Shown: positions 14,597 to 23,309, counted from the stretch's first letter. The stretch: DNA of 37,909 nt from Bacteroidetes bacterium UBA1947 (GCA_002336915.1 DDET01000030.1:1-37909), one strand, 5' to 3'. A program made the numbers and translations. Notes: a model not told the origin generated them from the letters alone.

Positions 14597-15184
14597 TTAT
14601 TTGGTGTTGAAGTAAACGTTGAGCACACTGCGGAATAATTCCAGTGTATCATTATCATCGCTATTGCCGTGCCCGGCATCTATATTTTCATTCAGCCACT
14701 CTTCAGCCTCGCTATAGGTGGTAAAGTTGTTTATAGTATCCAGTGCGCGGTCATAATCATCTTTATTATTGCCGAAAAGCTCGCTCATGAATAAGTACTT
14801 ATCGTTAATACCTATAGACTGACGTACGTCCGTCCTGGGTTTTGTTCCAGGGGTATTAGCGACAACTGATGCCACAGGTGCGGTCGCAACCGTCTTCTCC
14901 GGAACAAGTGCGGGATCAACTTTTATTTCCGCTTTTACTTCTTCTTTTACAACAGGTGTTTCGACTACTTTGTTTTCTGCTTCCACATATTGCCTGTCAT
15001 TTTTGATATTGCCGCCACCGGCATCTATGGACGATACAAAAGTTTTACGACTACGCCATTCCAGCAGGTCGGCGTAAACTACCTTGGTATAATCAAGCAT
15101 CAGGTCTATATCTATAATAGAATTACTATCTCCTTTTTCAGCTATTTCAGCTATCTTTTTCAATAATGTTGGGATCCTTTGCAT
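14597..15184 (-). CDS. Hypothetical protein with disordered middle
   Basis: This 195-residue protein has no signal peptide and should be cytoplasmic. The N-terminal third is helical (IPTLLKKIAEIAEKGDSNSIIDIDLMLDYTK is split by nothing obvious). A low-complexity Val/Glu/Lys/Pro linker spans about residues 75-125. A compact C-terminal helical part begins with IGINDKYLFMSELF, followed by DRALDTINNFTTYSEAEEWL. The pattern, conserved ends around a variable linker, suggests an adaptor, but no family can be named. The gene converges on the beta-barrel gene with abutting stop codons and diverges from tdk. A TATTTTTG box (15206-15199) lies 14 nt before its ATG. Confidence 0.7.
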   Translation of the reverse strand: MQRIPTLLKKIAEIAEKGDSNSIIDIDLMLDYTKVVYADLLEWRSRKTFVSSIDAGGGNIKNDRQYVEAENKVVETPVVKEEVKAEIKVDPALVPEKTVATAPVASVVANTPGTKPRTDVRQSIGINDKYLFMSELFGNNKDDYDRALDTINNFTTYSEAEEWLNENIDAGHGNSDDNDTLELFRSVLNVYFNTK

Positions 15185-15198
15185 GATTGTAATTTAAA

Positions 15199-15206
15199 CA
15201 AAAATA
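15199..15206 (-). promoter_or_regulatory. Candidate -7 promoter box of the 14597-15184 gene
   Basis: On the minus strand TATTTTTG matches TAnnTTTG and ends 14 nt before the ATG at 15184. No TTTG is found at the expected -33 spacing. Confidence 0.4.
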
Positions 15207-15292
15207 GGAATGTATATGCAAGGTTTTGTTAATTCCCCAAATCTGCTACATTGTGTAATTATTTACCTTTATTGCAAGTATAACTAATAGAT

Positions 15293-15859
15293 ATGTTCAT
15301 AGAGCCACAGAGGTCGCCGGTAAGAAAAGGCTGGATAGAAGTTATCTGCGGAGCCATGTTCTCCGGTAAAACGGAAGAGCTGATCCGCAGGCTGAAACGT
15401 GCGCAGATAGCCAATCAAAGTGTAGAGATATTCAAACCTGCAATTGATACCCGCTACGATGAAAATGATATCGTATCGCATGACGAGAAACGCATCCGTT
15501 CAACACCGGTCCAGAACTCACATAATATATTGTTACTGAGTGCTGATGTAGATGTAGTGGGTGTAGACGAGGCACAGTTTTTTGATGCTGATCTTTCGGA
15601 TGTATTGGAGCAACTGGCCGCAAAGGGTACCAGGGTAATAGTGGCCGGCCTTGATATGGACTACTTAGGAAAGCCCTTTGGCCCCATACCTGCCCTGCTG
15701 GCAAGGGCCGACTACATAACCAAGCTCCATGCGATATGTATGAAATGCGGAGATATTGCCACATATTCTTATCGCAAAGCCAAGATAGATGATAAGATAT
15801 TGCTTGGTGAAAAGGATGTGTACGAACCGCGTTGCAGAACATGCTTCTACAACGGATAA
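15293..15859 (+). CDS. tdk: Thymidine kinase (type II)
   Basis: The 188-residue enzyme phosphorylates thymidine to dTMP with ATP in the cytoplasmic salvage pathway. The P-loop is GAMFSGKT (20-27, K26). The Mg-binding DEAQFF follows, then VAGLDMDYLGKPFGP for the base pocket. The zinc ribbon has CMKCG and the C-terminal CRTC pair. The length is usual for bacterial type II enzymes. It starts a same-strand run with the unknown gene 12 nt downstream. Confidence 0.95.
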   Translation: MFIEPQRSPVRKGWIEVICGAMFSGKTEELIRRLKRAQIANQSVEIFKPAIDTRYDENDIVSHDEKRIRSTPVQNSHNILLLSADVDVVGVDEAQFFDADLSDVLEQLAAKGTRVIVAGLDMDYLGKPFGPIPALLARADYITKLHAICMKCGDIATYSYRKAKIDDKILLGEKDVYEPRCRTCFYNG

Positions 15860-15871
15860 ATCTGAAAGAAC

Positions 15872-16327
15872 ATGAAACAAAATAAAGGGCGAAAGGCGTT
15901 GAGAAGACTGAAAGTAAGGCCTGTGCCCGAGCTTAACCGCACGGAGATGGACAAAGGCATATTCGACGCAGTATTACAGTACCTGTACGTGAATGCCGAT
16001 AAAAACTCGCTTGATCTCAGTAACGATATACTGTCTCACATGACCATTCCACTGCCAAACCGGGAGAAAGAGCGGATATGGGGTGTCCTGACCAGTTCGG
16101 GATGGGTGAGCCCAAAGGTAGGGTTTGGCAACGCGGGCAAAATAGAACTGACCAAGGCCGGTTTCCAGCTTATGTCGCAGTTTGGCAGCTATACTGGTTA
16201 CCTCGCCGCTATGCAAAACAATCCTGCACAAGCTAATATTATCAATGCCCCGGTATCGATAAGCGACAGTAATAGACCCCCTGAGCAGCCCAAGGAGCTA
16301 CCGGCCGGGCGCAATAAGAAGAAATAA
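15872..16327 (+). CDS. Conserved-looking hypothetical protein
   Basis: The 151-residue protein has a strongly basic N-terminus (KGRKALRRLKVR). A compact middle follows, with GIFDAVLQYLY, KERIWGVLTSSGWVSP and GKIELTKAGFQLMSQFGSY, and the tail is Pro/Asn/Lys-rich and probably disordered. The order helix, helix, short strand with a Gly-Lys turn, LTKAGFQ recalls a winged-helix fold, which would suit nucleic-acid binding; this is a guess from pattern. No signal peptide is present. It follows tdk by 12 nt and is probably co-transcribed with it. Confidence 0.7.
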   Translation: MKQNKGRKALRRLKVRPVPELNRTEMDKGIFDAVLQYLYVNADKNSLDLSNDILSHMTIPLPNREKERIWGVLTSSGWVSPKVGFGNAGKIELTKAGFQLMSQFGSYTGYLAAMQNNPAQANIINAPVSISDSNRPPEQPKELPAGRNKKK

Positions 16328-16398
16328 GCAAATTGCATATACATGCAGATCGCCTGGGCCTGAAAGCAATATTCTTTCCGCGCTTTTTATATTTCAGC

Positions 16399-16406
16399 TA
16401 TTTTTG
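16399..16406 (+). promoter_or_regulatory. Candidate promoter of the TolC-like gene
   Basis: TATTTTTG matches TAnnTTTG and lies 4 nt before the ATG at 16411. TTTC at 16375-16378 is a near-match -33 box with 20-nt spacing. A leaderless or nearly leaderless transcript is implied. Confidence 0.5.
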
Positions 16407-16410
16407 TGCC

Positions 16411-17862
16411 ATGCACAGGCAATTTAAGTTTCTTCTCTTCAGCATATTTAGTGTGTTATCCGGTTCCGCCTTTGCCCAGGACAATGGCGAAGTATGGACA
16501 TTGCAACGCTGTGTACAATATGCACTGGACCACAATATCACGATACAACAGAATGTACTGAATGAGCGCCTGGCCAGGCTTACATTACAGCAAAGCCAGC
16601 TGGCGCAATTGCCGTCCGCGAATGTAACAGGCAGTTATGGCCGGAGTAACGGGCGTTCTATTGATCCCACGTCAAATAGTTTTGTGGATGCGGGCTACAA
16701 CTTTGCGAGCCTGAGCGGCAGCGCGAACGTATTGGTATTCGGTTGGTTTCAGCAGCGGAACCTGATCAGCAAGAACAAATGGAGCCTGAGTGCAACAAAA
16801 GCTGATATTGACCAGATAAAGGACGATGTGTCATTGAACGTGGCTACCGGCTTCTTGCGTGCATTACTGGCAGAAGAGCAGATAGCGGTGAACGAAAAGC
16901 AGGTAGAATTATCGAAAGCACAGCTGGCACAGACCAACAGGTTTGCTGAAGTGGGCCGGGTGCCTGAACTGAATGTTGCCCAGTTGGAATCGCAGGTTGC
17001 TACAGATAGTGCGAACCTCATATCCGCCATCTCCAATTATAATTCGGCGATACTTGATCTCAAGGCGCTGCTTAATCTTGATTTTGCCACGCCCTTCAAG
17101 CTGCAGGCCCCGGATGTAAAAGTTGCCGACCAGGTAAAGGTTTCAAACATGGTGCCTGAAGAGATCTATGCTGAAGCACAGAAACACTTTGGCAGTATCA
17201 AAAGTGCACAATACAGGCTGACGGCAGCGCAAAAGGGATGGTGGGCCGCAAGAGGTGGGCTACTGCCGCAGTTGAGCATTGGTGCCCAACTAGGTAGCAG
17301 TTATGCCAGCACATACCAGACCGTAACTCCCACAGGCCAGTATCAGTATACGCCCAGCGGGGCATATGCTACTGATTCGACCGGGCAGCCCCTGTACATG
17401 ATATACCAACCCGTGCCGACTTATACAACAGCGAACACGCCTTTTTCAAAACAGCTGGACAATAACTTCCGCCAGACGCTTTCGCTGAACCTGAATATTC
17501 CATTATTCAATTCCTGGCAGGCGCAGTATAACGTCAGGCAAGCAAAGATTAATATAGCCAGCCAGCAATTGAACATTACGCAGGCCGAACTGACATTGAA
17601 GCAAAATGTGTACAAGGCCTACAACGATGCGGTAAACTCCATACAGAAATATTATGCTGCACTGCATGCCGCCGAGGCTGCAGAACGCGCACAGGACTTC
17701 GCTAAAAAGAGGTATGACCTTGGGCTTACCAGCGCAGTGGATTACCTGATCACGCAGAACACCCAATACTCAGCCGAGGCTACACTTGTAAGCTCCAAGT
17801 ACGATCTTATCTTTAAGCTGAAGGTTATAGACTATTATTTAGGCAAAGAACTAAAGTTATAA
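16411..17862 (+). CDS. TolC family outer membrane channel protein
   Basis: The ATG at 16411 gives a 483-residue protein with a clean signal peptide (about 1-22, ending SAFAQ); a TTG at 16333 is in frame but would bury the signal. The mature start WTLQRCVQYALDHNITIQQN is the hallmark of the outer-membrane efflux family, and the two repeated halves are long helical hairpins with Ala/Gln-rich heptads (about 150-250 and 360-470). TolC-like proteins form trimeric tunnels across the outer membrane and periplasm for efflux pumps or type I secretion. No inner-membrane pump or membrane-fusion gene is adjacent, so the partner is elsewhere. The stop is 2 nt before the next gene. Confidence 0.92.
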   Translation: MHRQFKFLLFSIFSVLSGSAFAQDNGEVWTLQRCVQYALDHNITIQQNVLNERLARLTLQQSQLAQLPSANVTGSYGRSNGRSIDPTSNSFVDAGYNFASLSGSANVLVFGWFQQRNLISKNKWSLSATKADIDQIKDDVSLNVATGFLRALLAEEQIAVNEKQVELSKAQLAQTNRFAEVGRVPELNVAQLESQVATDSANLISAISNYNSAILDLKALLNLDFATPFKLQAPDVKVADQVKVSNMVPEEIYAEAQKHFGSIKSAQYRLTAAQKGWWAARGGLLPQLSIGAQLGSSYASTYQTVTPTGQYQYTPSGAYATDSTGQPLYMIYQPVPTYTTANTPFSKQLDNNFRQTLSLNLNIPLFNSWQAQYNVRQAKINIASQQLNITQAELTLKQNVYKAYNDAVNSIQKYYAALHAAEAAERAQDFAKKRYDLGLTSAVDYLITQNTQYSAEATLVSSKYDLIFKLKVIDYYLGKELKL

Positions 17863-17864
17863 GC

Positions 17865-18647
17865 ATGGCGGAGATAAAAGAGGTACTACTGGAAGCAACA
17901 AAAGCTGCAGGGGAGATAATACAACATTATTTCCAGGGCACTTTTAAGATAGAGAACAAGGATACGATCAATAACCTTGTTACCGAAGTGGATAAACACG
18001 CGGAGACCAAAATTATCGAGATCATCAAAAGCTACTTCCCGGAGCATGATATTATAAGTGAAGAGGTGGGCGCCTTGAAAAAGGACTCTCCCTATCAATG
18101 GATCATAGACCCAATAGATGGTACAGTGAACTTTGCACATGGCATACCCATATGCTGTGTGAGCATAGGTGTGAAGTTCGGTGACAGTATGCTGTTCGGT
18201 ACGGTGTATAACCCGATGATGAACGAGCTGTTCTTCGCCGAAAAAGGGAAAGGTGCTTTTTTAAATGGTGAGTCAATAAGTGTATCAAAGAAAACGGATT
18301 TTAAGATCGCCTGCCTCGTAACCGGCTTTCCTTATAATTGGCCGCAGACGTCGGAGCATCCCATAAAAGTATTTGAGCGGTTCGTGCTGGAGGGCTTGCC
18401 TGTGCGCAGGCTAGGTTCTGCGGCTATAGATCTTTGCTGGGTGGCATGCGGTCGCTTTGATGGTTTCTGGGAGTACAACCTGCAGTCATGGGATATAGCG
18501 GCCGGATACCTGATCGTTGAGGAGGCTGGAGGTAAGATCACTAATTTTAGCGGTGAACAATATACAGTGTTTGATAAAGAAACACTTGCAACCAATGGCC
18601 TGATACATGATGCCATGCTGAAGGTGATACACAACAAAAAAAGCTAG
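17865..18647 (+). CDS. suhB: Inositol monophosphatase family protein
   Basis: The 260-residue protein has all metal and substrate motifs of the IMPase family: E66-E67 in IISEEVG, D82-P-I-D85-G-T-V-N-F, and the late WDIAAGYLIVEEAGG with its catalytic Asp. Lengths and motifs fit inositol-1-monophosphatase, which releases myo-inositol; bacterial SuhB-type members can also act on other sugar phosphates or in transcription complexes. The assignment to suhB rather than a paralogue is by family only. It is translationally close to the TolC-like gene (2-nt gap) and 11 nt before thiL, so one transcript is likely although the functions differ. Confidence 0.9.
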   Translation: MAEIKEVLLEATKAAGEIIQHYFQGTFKIENKDTINNLVTEVDKHAETKIIEIIKSYFPEHDIISEEVGALKKDSPYQWIIDPIDGTVNFAHGIPICCVSIGVKFGDSMLFGTVYNPMMNELFFAEKGKGAFLNGESISVSKKTDFKIACLVTGFPYNWPQTSEHPIKVFERFVLEGLPVRRLGSAAIDLCWVACGRFDGFWEYNLQSWDIAAGYLIVEEAGGKITNFSGEQYTVFDKETLATNGLIHDAMLKVIHNKKS

Positions 18648-18658
18648 AAAAAATATTA

Positions 18659-19696
18659 ATGGAAGATAACCAACGTACGGAAATAGCAGAGCTTGGGGAG
18701 TTTGGTCTTATAGACCATCTTACTCAAAATAACGAGATAACACAAGCCGGCACATTGCTGAGTGTGGGTGATGACGCAGCTGTGATCGACCAGTTTGGTA
18801 AGCAAACGGTTATCAGTACGGATATGCTGGTGGAGGGTGTGCATTTTGACCTGATGTACACGCCACTTAAGCACCTTGGCTATAAAGCAGTGGCGGTTAA
18901 CCTGTCCGATATCTGCGCCATGTTTGCCACGCCTACACATATTTTGCTGAGCATAGGTATATCCAACCGCTTTTCGGTGGAGGCGCTGGATGAGTTTTAT
19001 GAAGGCGTGTATGCTGCCTGTGCAAAGTACAATGTCGACCTCGTGGGCGGCGATACTACTACATCGCAAAAAGGTTTTATTATCAGTATTACAGCAGTAG
19101 GTGAGGTGAGCCCTAATGAGTTTGTGACCCGCAGCGGGGCTAAGAACAATGACCTGATCTGCGTATCCGGTGAGCTGGGTGGGGCCTATATGGGCCTTCA
19201 GTTGCTTGAGCGGGAGAAGCGTGTGTACCTGGAAAACCCCGGAGTACAGCCAACTCTGGAAAACAGGGCATATATAGTGGGCAGGATACTGAAGCCTGAG
19301 CCAAGGGCCGATATTGTGAGCTGGCTGCAGGAGCAGGGCATAAAACCTACTTCCATGATAGATATAAGCGACGGGCTAAGCTCGGAACTGCTGCATATAT
19401 GCAAACAAAGCAATGTGGGCTGCATACTGCATGAAGAGAAGATACCCATACACGACGAGACCCGTGAAATGGCCTTTGAGTTCCAGATAGACCCTACCAT
19501 GTGTGCCCTAAGCGGGGGTGAGGACTATGAACTGCTGTTCACTATGCCACCGCAAGATTATGAGAAAATAGTGCTGAATGAACAAATAAGTGTTATTGGA
19601 TATGTAACAGAAGCTGCTGAAGGCGCACATATGCTGAGCAAGGGAGGCAATAAACACAAGCTCATTGCGCAGGGCTGGAATGCCTTTGGCCAATAA
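18659..19696 (+). CDS. thiL: Thiamine-monophosphate kinase
   Basis: The 345-residue enzyme phosphorylates thiamine monophosphate to thiamine diphosphate with ATP. It shows the PurM/ThiL superfamily pattern: SVGDDAAVID at about 35-44, STDMLVEGVHFD, AVNLSDICAM, VDLVGGDTT, VSGELGGAYMG, then MIDISDGLSSEL and SGGEDYELLF in the C-terminal domain. The length is usual. No other thi gene is nearby. The start ATG follows an A-rich leader without Shine-Dalgarno sequence, as usual in this phylum. Confidence 0.95.
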   Translation: MEDNQRTEIAELGEFGLIDHLTQNNEITQAGTLLSVGDDAAVIDQFGKQTVISTDMLVEGVHFDLMYTPLKHLGYKAVAVNLSDICAMFATPTHILLSIGISNRFSVEALDEFYEGVYAACAKYNVDLVGGDTTTSQKGFIISITAVGEVSPNEFVTRSGAKNNDLICVSGELGGAYMGLQLLEREKRVYLENPGVQPTLENRAYIVGRILKPEPRADIVSWLQEQGIKPTSMIDISDGLSSELLHICKQSNVGCILHEEKIPIHDETREMAFEFQIDPTMCALSGGEDYELLFTMPPQDYEKIVLNEQISVIGYVTEAAEGAHMLSKGGNKHKLIAQGWNAFGQ

Positions 19697-19726
19697 AAAA
19701 ATGCCCAGGAAACTATAGAAGCTGAA

Positions 19727-19743
19727 AAAAAATCGTATTTTAG
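19727..19743 (+). promoter_or_regulatory. Putative promoter motif shared with 25966-25982
   Basis: AAAAAATCGTATTTT (19727-19741) is followed by AG, so a TATTTTAG box lies 20 nt before the ATG. The same 15 bases occur before the FG-GAP protein gene. The TA-nn-TT part resembles the -7 consensus. Confidence 0.4.
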
Positions 19744-19763
19744 GGCATAAATATCACGACTAC

Positions 19764-20315
19764 ATGAAGTTTTGGAAAAATACGCTTATAACGGCATTTG
19801 CTTTTTTAGGTATATCAACATCAGTAATTTATACTTCCTGTGTTAAAGACCAATGTGCCGACCTGAAGTGCCAGAACAATAGTATCTGTACAGACGGCTT
19901 CTGCGAATGTACCACTGGTTATGAAGGCACCCAGTGTGAATTGCTGTCCAGCGACAGGTTTGTAGGTACTTACTGGGGCACCAGTGTTACCAACAAGTAT
20001 CCTGTGGACGTGTTGCCTACCCTGTTCGATACAGTGGTTATCTTCACCCAACCGGAACCAAACAAGCTGGGAATAGTGAGAATGAACACTAAGGCTAATA
20101 CACCGAACTATACGCGCGATACCGTATATGGCTTTATCAACGGCCGCAAAGTGGATATAGATTCCATTGTAAAGAATAACGGCAATTACAGGAAGTATGT
20201 GACCGCAGTGATCAATACCAATGGCCTTACTTTCCAGACGGTGGAAGTGACCACACAAGACACTTCGGTATACAAAACTACCATTACATTTACCGGCACA
20301 CGTGCCTATAAATAA
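19764..20315 (+). CDS. Lipoprotein with one EGF-like domain
   Basis: The 183-residue protein has a lipoprotein signal (hydrophobic about 8-23, then YTSC with C26). Directly after it comes a six-cysteine EGF-like module: C31, C36, C42, C47, C49 and C58, with the classical C-x-C-x-x-G-Y-x-G-x-x-C ending. The rest (about 60-183) is a beta-rich domain starting DRFVGTYWGTS, like a lipocalin- or immunoglobulin-type fold often found after such modules in Bacteroidetes. It is probably exposed at the periplasm or cell surface, and the role is unknown. A perfect-palindrome terminator follows, so it is a single-gene unit. Confidence 0.85.
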   Translation: MKFWKNTLITAFAFLGISTSVIYTSCVKDQCADLKCQNNSICTDGFCECTTGYEGTQCELLSSDRFVGTYWGTSVTNKYPVDVLPTLFDTVVIFTQPEPNKLGIVRMNTKANTPNYTRDTVYGFINGRKVDIDSIVKNNGNYRKYVTAVINTNGLTFQTVEVTTQDTSVYKTTITFTGTRAYK

Positions 20316-20333
20316 ATAATATTCTTATAGCAT

Positions 20334-20361
20334 AGCCCCGCGATATCGCGGGGCTTTTTTT
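20334..20361 (+). terminator. Strong rho-independent terminator
   Basis: AGCCCCGCGAT at 20334-20344 and its exact reverse complement ATCGCGGGGCT form a continuous 22-nt palindrome, followed by seven T. It ends transcription of the EGF-like lipoprotein gene. Confidence 0.9.
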
Positions 20362-20394
20362 ATGGATATTAACAGTACAGCATTTTAAAATCAG

Positions 20395-20402
20395 TATTTT
20401 TG
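20395..20402 (+). promoter_or_regulatory. Candidate -7 promoter box of gldA
   Basis: TATTTTTG matches TAnnTTTG and lies 5 nt before the ATG at 20408, implying a leaderless or nearly leaderless transcript. The preceding AAAATCAG resembles the AAAATCG before the boxes at 19736 and 25975. Confidence 0.5.
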
Positions 20403-20407
20403 CGCCC

Positions 20408-21313
20408 ATGTCTATTAGTGTTTCTTCGCTTACCAAAATATACGGAACCCAGAAGGCGGTTGACAATATATCCTTTGACCTTAAAAAGGGAGAAATAGTA
20501 GGTTTCCTGGGGCCTAACGGAGCCGGCAAGTCGACCACTATGAAGATGATAACCGGCTACCTGTCAGCCAGCGATGGTACTGCCATGGTGTGCGGTATAG
20601 ATGTGAGCAAGGACCCCATGAGCGTACATAAGAAGATAGGCTACCTGCCGGAAGCCAACCCGCTTTATTACGACATGTACGTGCGTGAATACCTCGAGTT
20701 TACCGCGGGTATACATAAGCTGGGTAAAGAGACCGCCAAGCGTATAGAAGAAATGATCAGCATCACGGGCCTTACTAAAGAAGCACATAAAAAAATAGGC
20801 GCGTTATCTAAGGGGTATAAGCAGCGTGTGGGTATAGCGCAGGCTATGATACATAATCCCGAGGTGCTGATACTGGATGAACCAACATCGGGGCTGGACC
20901 CGAACCAGATAGTGGAGATACGCGAGTTGATAAGCACCCTGGGTAAGGAAAAGACCGTGCTGCTCTCCACACACATCATGCAGGAAGTACAAGCTATGTG
21001 CAACCGGGTGATCATCATAAGCAGCGGCAAGCTGGTGGCAGATGATAATATTGAAAGCCTGAAACAGGTAAATACACAAGGCGCCATTATAGTTTCCTTT
21101 GAAAAGGAGCCTGCAAAGGAGCTATTTAAGCAATTAAAGAACCTGAGCAAGTATGAGCGCAGCGAGGACGGCAAATGGAAGCTGCTGACCGAAAAGCCCG
21201 ATGAACTGAGAAAGGAAATAATGCAATGGGCGGTGCAACACGACCTGAGCATCAGCAGTATACAGAAAGAAACACAGAGCCTGGAAGATGTCTTCAGGAC
21301 GCTAACGAAATAG
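20408..21313 (+). CDS. gldA: Gliding-motility-type ABC transporter ATP-binding protein
   Basis: The 301-residue single-domain ABC ATPase has Walker A GPNGAGKST (35-43), signature SKGYKQRVGIAQAM, Walker B VLILDEPTSGLDP and the H-loop STHIMQEV. The ending SLEDVFRTLTK belongs to the C-terminal extension of ABC-2-type exporters. The length, the YLPEANPLYYDMYVREYL segment and the wider sequence fit GldA of Bacteroidetes, the ATPase of the GldAFG transporter needed for gliding in Flavobacterium johnsoniae. There gldA is also separate from gldFG, so the absence of permease genes here is not odd. A different ABC-2 exporter ATPase is the main alternative. It is transcribed alone and converges on the next gene with a 16-nt gap. 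Confidence 0.85.
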   Translation: MSISVSSLTKIYGTQKAVDNISFDLKKGEIVGFLGPNGAGKSTTMKMITGYLSASDGTAMVCGIDVSKDPMSVHKKIGYLPEANPLYYDMYVREYLEFTAGIHKLGKETAKRIEEMISITGLTKEAHKKIGALSKGYKQRVGIAQAMIHNPEVLILDEPTSGLDPNQIVEIRELISTLGKEKTVLLSTHIMQEVQAMCNRVIIISSGKLVADDNIESLKQVNTQGAIIVSFEKEPAKELFKQLKNLSKYERSEDGKWKLLTEKPDELRKEIMQWAVQHDLSISSIQKETQSLEDVFRTLTK

Positions 21314-21329
21314 GCCTTTATTAGTTGCG

Positions 21330-23201
21330 CTATTTGTACAGCTCAAGGCATAGATCATCCAGGTATATCTCTATTTTTCCCACACTCCACATATCCAGGG
21401 ATATGATATCACCTTGCTGTATGTCTTCGGGTATTTTGATATAGAAATAGACGGTGCCCCATTTACCCGCTTCGAAATGGTCGATGTCGATCTTCTTGTT
21501 CGGGATATCGCTATTACCCTCGGCTATGCCTATTTTATTATCTACTTTACAGGCTTTCCATTTTATGGTCTTGTCATTGCGCACAATGTTCATGGTTAAA
21601 AGATGCCCTTCGTACTCAGAGGCTCCGGTGGTGCATTTGAACTTGCCACTGCCTTTTAGCCAGCGCGCATCACCGAATTTTTGCTTATCGTATGCCACCT
21701 TTATTGGCAGGGGCTGGTATTCTTCTCCATTCAGCATATGGTATGCATAGCCGCCGGCCGGCTGTTCAGCACGCACAAAATGATCGGAACTGGAGTCGTT
21801 ATAATCCTGGCAGCCGAGGGTGCTAACCTTAACCACTTCATCATTGCGGGGTTGCACTTCTCCGTTGTCCATGCAGACAAAATCGCGGTAGCTCAGCTGC
21901 ATTTTGTACAGTGTTTGCATATTGAATACCATGTTCGAGTTTTCGCTGCATAATATCCTGTTGGCTTGCTGCATGCAGTTGCTGACATTTACAGAAATAA
22001 AAAAGAGGCATACCGCTGCGAATATGAATCTCACCGGCATTTTGCGTCCGGAGATGTACCTCATAAAAGCAGCCAGGGGCAGTGCCAGTAAGGGATAAAT
22101 ATGTATCATGGGCCGCGAACCGAAACCATTGATATAGGTATAGCAGTACCATGAATAAATAATGTAGACATACAATGGCACCAGCAGCCACAGGCACCAT
22201 GCCCATGGCTTGATGTACTTATACAAAACAAGGCCCGTGAGCGAGAATACCATTATCATCGAATAGGGCAGCCAGCCATTCTTGTAGTAAAACAGGCCGG
22301 GTATTATTTTAGGGTCCGACCAGAGGAATGCCTGCGAGCCGTAACTGTAATATAAAAAGCTGCCTGTATATGCGTTCCAGTAGAGCATCTGTGGTATGAG
22401 GGCGGCTGCAAAACTGAGGGCAAAAAGGAGGAGGCCCAGGGGATGCCCCGCAATGAAGCGTGCCTTGTTTTTTATAGTCTCTCCGTTGTACACGTTGTAC
22501 AGCAAAGGGATAAGGAGACAGATAATATCGGATGGCCTGATGATGGTAATAAGCCCTGCTGTAAGCCCTGTGAACATAAACATGCGCAGTGAGGGTCTTT
22601 CATGAAGGATGATGCTGAGATAAATAAGCAACGCGTACAGGAAGAAAATGATGGGATGCGACATGCCGGCCTGCGAGAGCGAAAACCAAAAAAGATTGCT
22701 GCCTGTGAAGATGGCCAGGACTGTAAGCAGGGACAATGTGGCGCTAAAATAGCGCTTTAGTATCTTGAAGGTGAGCAGCATGCCTAATAGTGCATAGACC
22801 AGCGCACCTAATTTTAAGGCATACTCATAAGGCTTGGTGTAGCCATTGGCCCGCGCACCTGTTGCCAGCTCATAAACATGCGCTGCCATGAAAAAAGGCA
22901 GTTCCATTAATGCTACCCCATAGGTATACTGGTTGATATAGTGACCGTTAACCATGTATGCAGGCTGCGACTGGCCGAGGGTCCTTATGTTATTTAAAAT
23001 ACCGTCGGGAATCTTTTTATCGCCGGGCAGTGAATCAACATGAGCGAGGTTATGATAGATAAAAGTGGAGGGCAGGTATAGATAATATCCTAAAGCATCG
23101 CCATAAAAGGTATTGCTTTTAATACCGTACTGTGATGTAAAGAACAGGGATATGATAAGCGTCAGGGAGACGGTGAGCCACCTTAAGAGTTTATTAGTCA
23201 T
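21330..23201 (-). CDS. GT-C type membrane glycosyltransferase-like protein
   Basis: The 623-residue protein has an N-terminal helix, an external loop with a GDALGYYLYLP motif (D35), then about ten further membrane helices up to roughly residue 400. A soluble C-terminal part of about 200 residues follows, rich in beta-strands and ending in a carbohydrate-binding-like sandwich (TVYFYIKIP, IEIYLDDLCLELY). This is the plan of GT-C (PMT/ArnT-like) enzymes, which use lipid-linked sugars at the outer face of the inner membrane; the early Asp is the usual catalytic position. Acceptor and sugar are unknown, and some such Bacteroidetes proteins have no proven activity. It converges on gldA and has no operon partner. 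Confidence 0.72.
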   Translation of the reverse strand: MTNKLLRWLTVSLTLIISLFFTSQYGIKSNTFYGDALGYYLYLPSTFIYHNLAHVDSLPGDKKIPDGILNNIRTLGQSQPAYMVNGHYINQYTYGVALMELPFFMAAHVYELATGARANGYTKPYEYALKLGALVYALLGMLLTFKILKRYFSATLSLLTVLAIFTGSNLFWFSLSQAGMSHPIIFFLYALLIYLSIILHERPSLRMFMFTGLTAGLITIIRPSDIICLLIPLLYNVYNGETIKNKARFIAGHPLGLLLFALSFAAALIPQMLYWNAYTGSFLYYSYGSQAFLWSDPKIIPGLFYYKNGWLPYSMIMVFSLTGLVLYKYIKPWAWCLWLLVPLYVYIIYSWYCYTYINGFGSRPMIHIYPLLALPLAAFMRYISGRKMPVRFIFAAVCLFFISVNVSNCMQQANRILCSENSNMVFNMQTLYKMQLSYRDFVCMDNGEVQPRNDEVVKVSTLGCQDYNDSSSDHFVRAEQPAGGYAYHMLNGEEYQPLPIKVAYDKQKFGDARWLKGSGKFKCTTGASEYEGHLLTMNIVRNDKTIKWKACKVDNKIGIAEGNSDIPNKKIDIDHFEAGKWGTVYFYIKIPEDIQQGDIISLDMWSVGKIEIYLDDLCLELYK

Positions 23202-23309
23202 AAATGCTTATTCTGACGCCATTTTTCAAGATTAAAAGATGAAGGTGAAATTAAGACAAATTACGCTGTGCACCGCCTGGCGGCTCCTCTCCAACATGCA
23301 ATTATAAAA

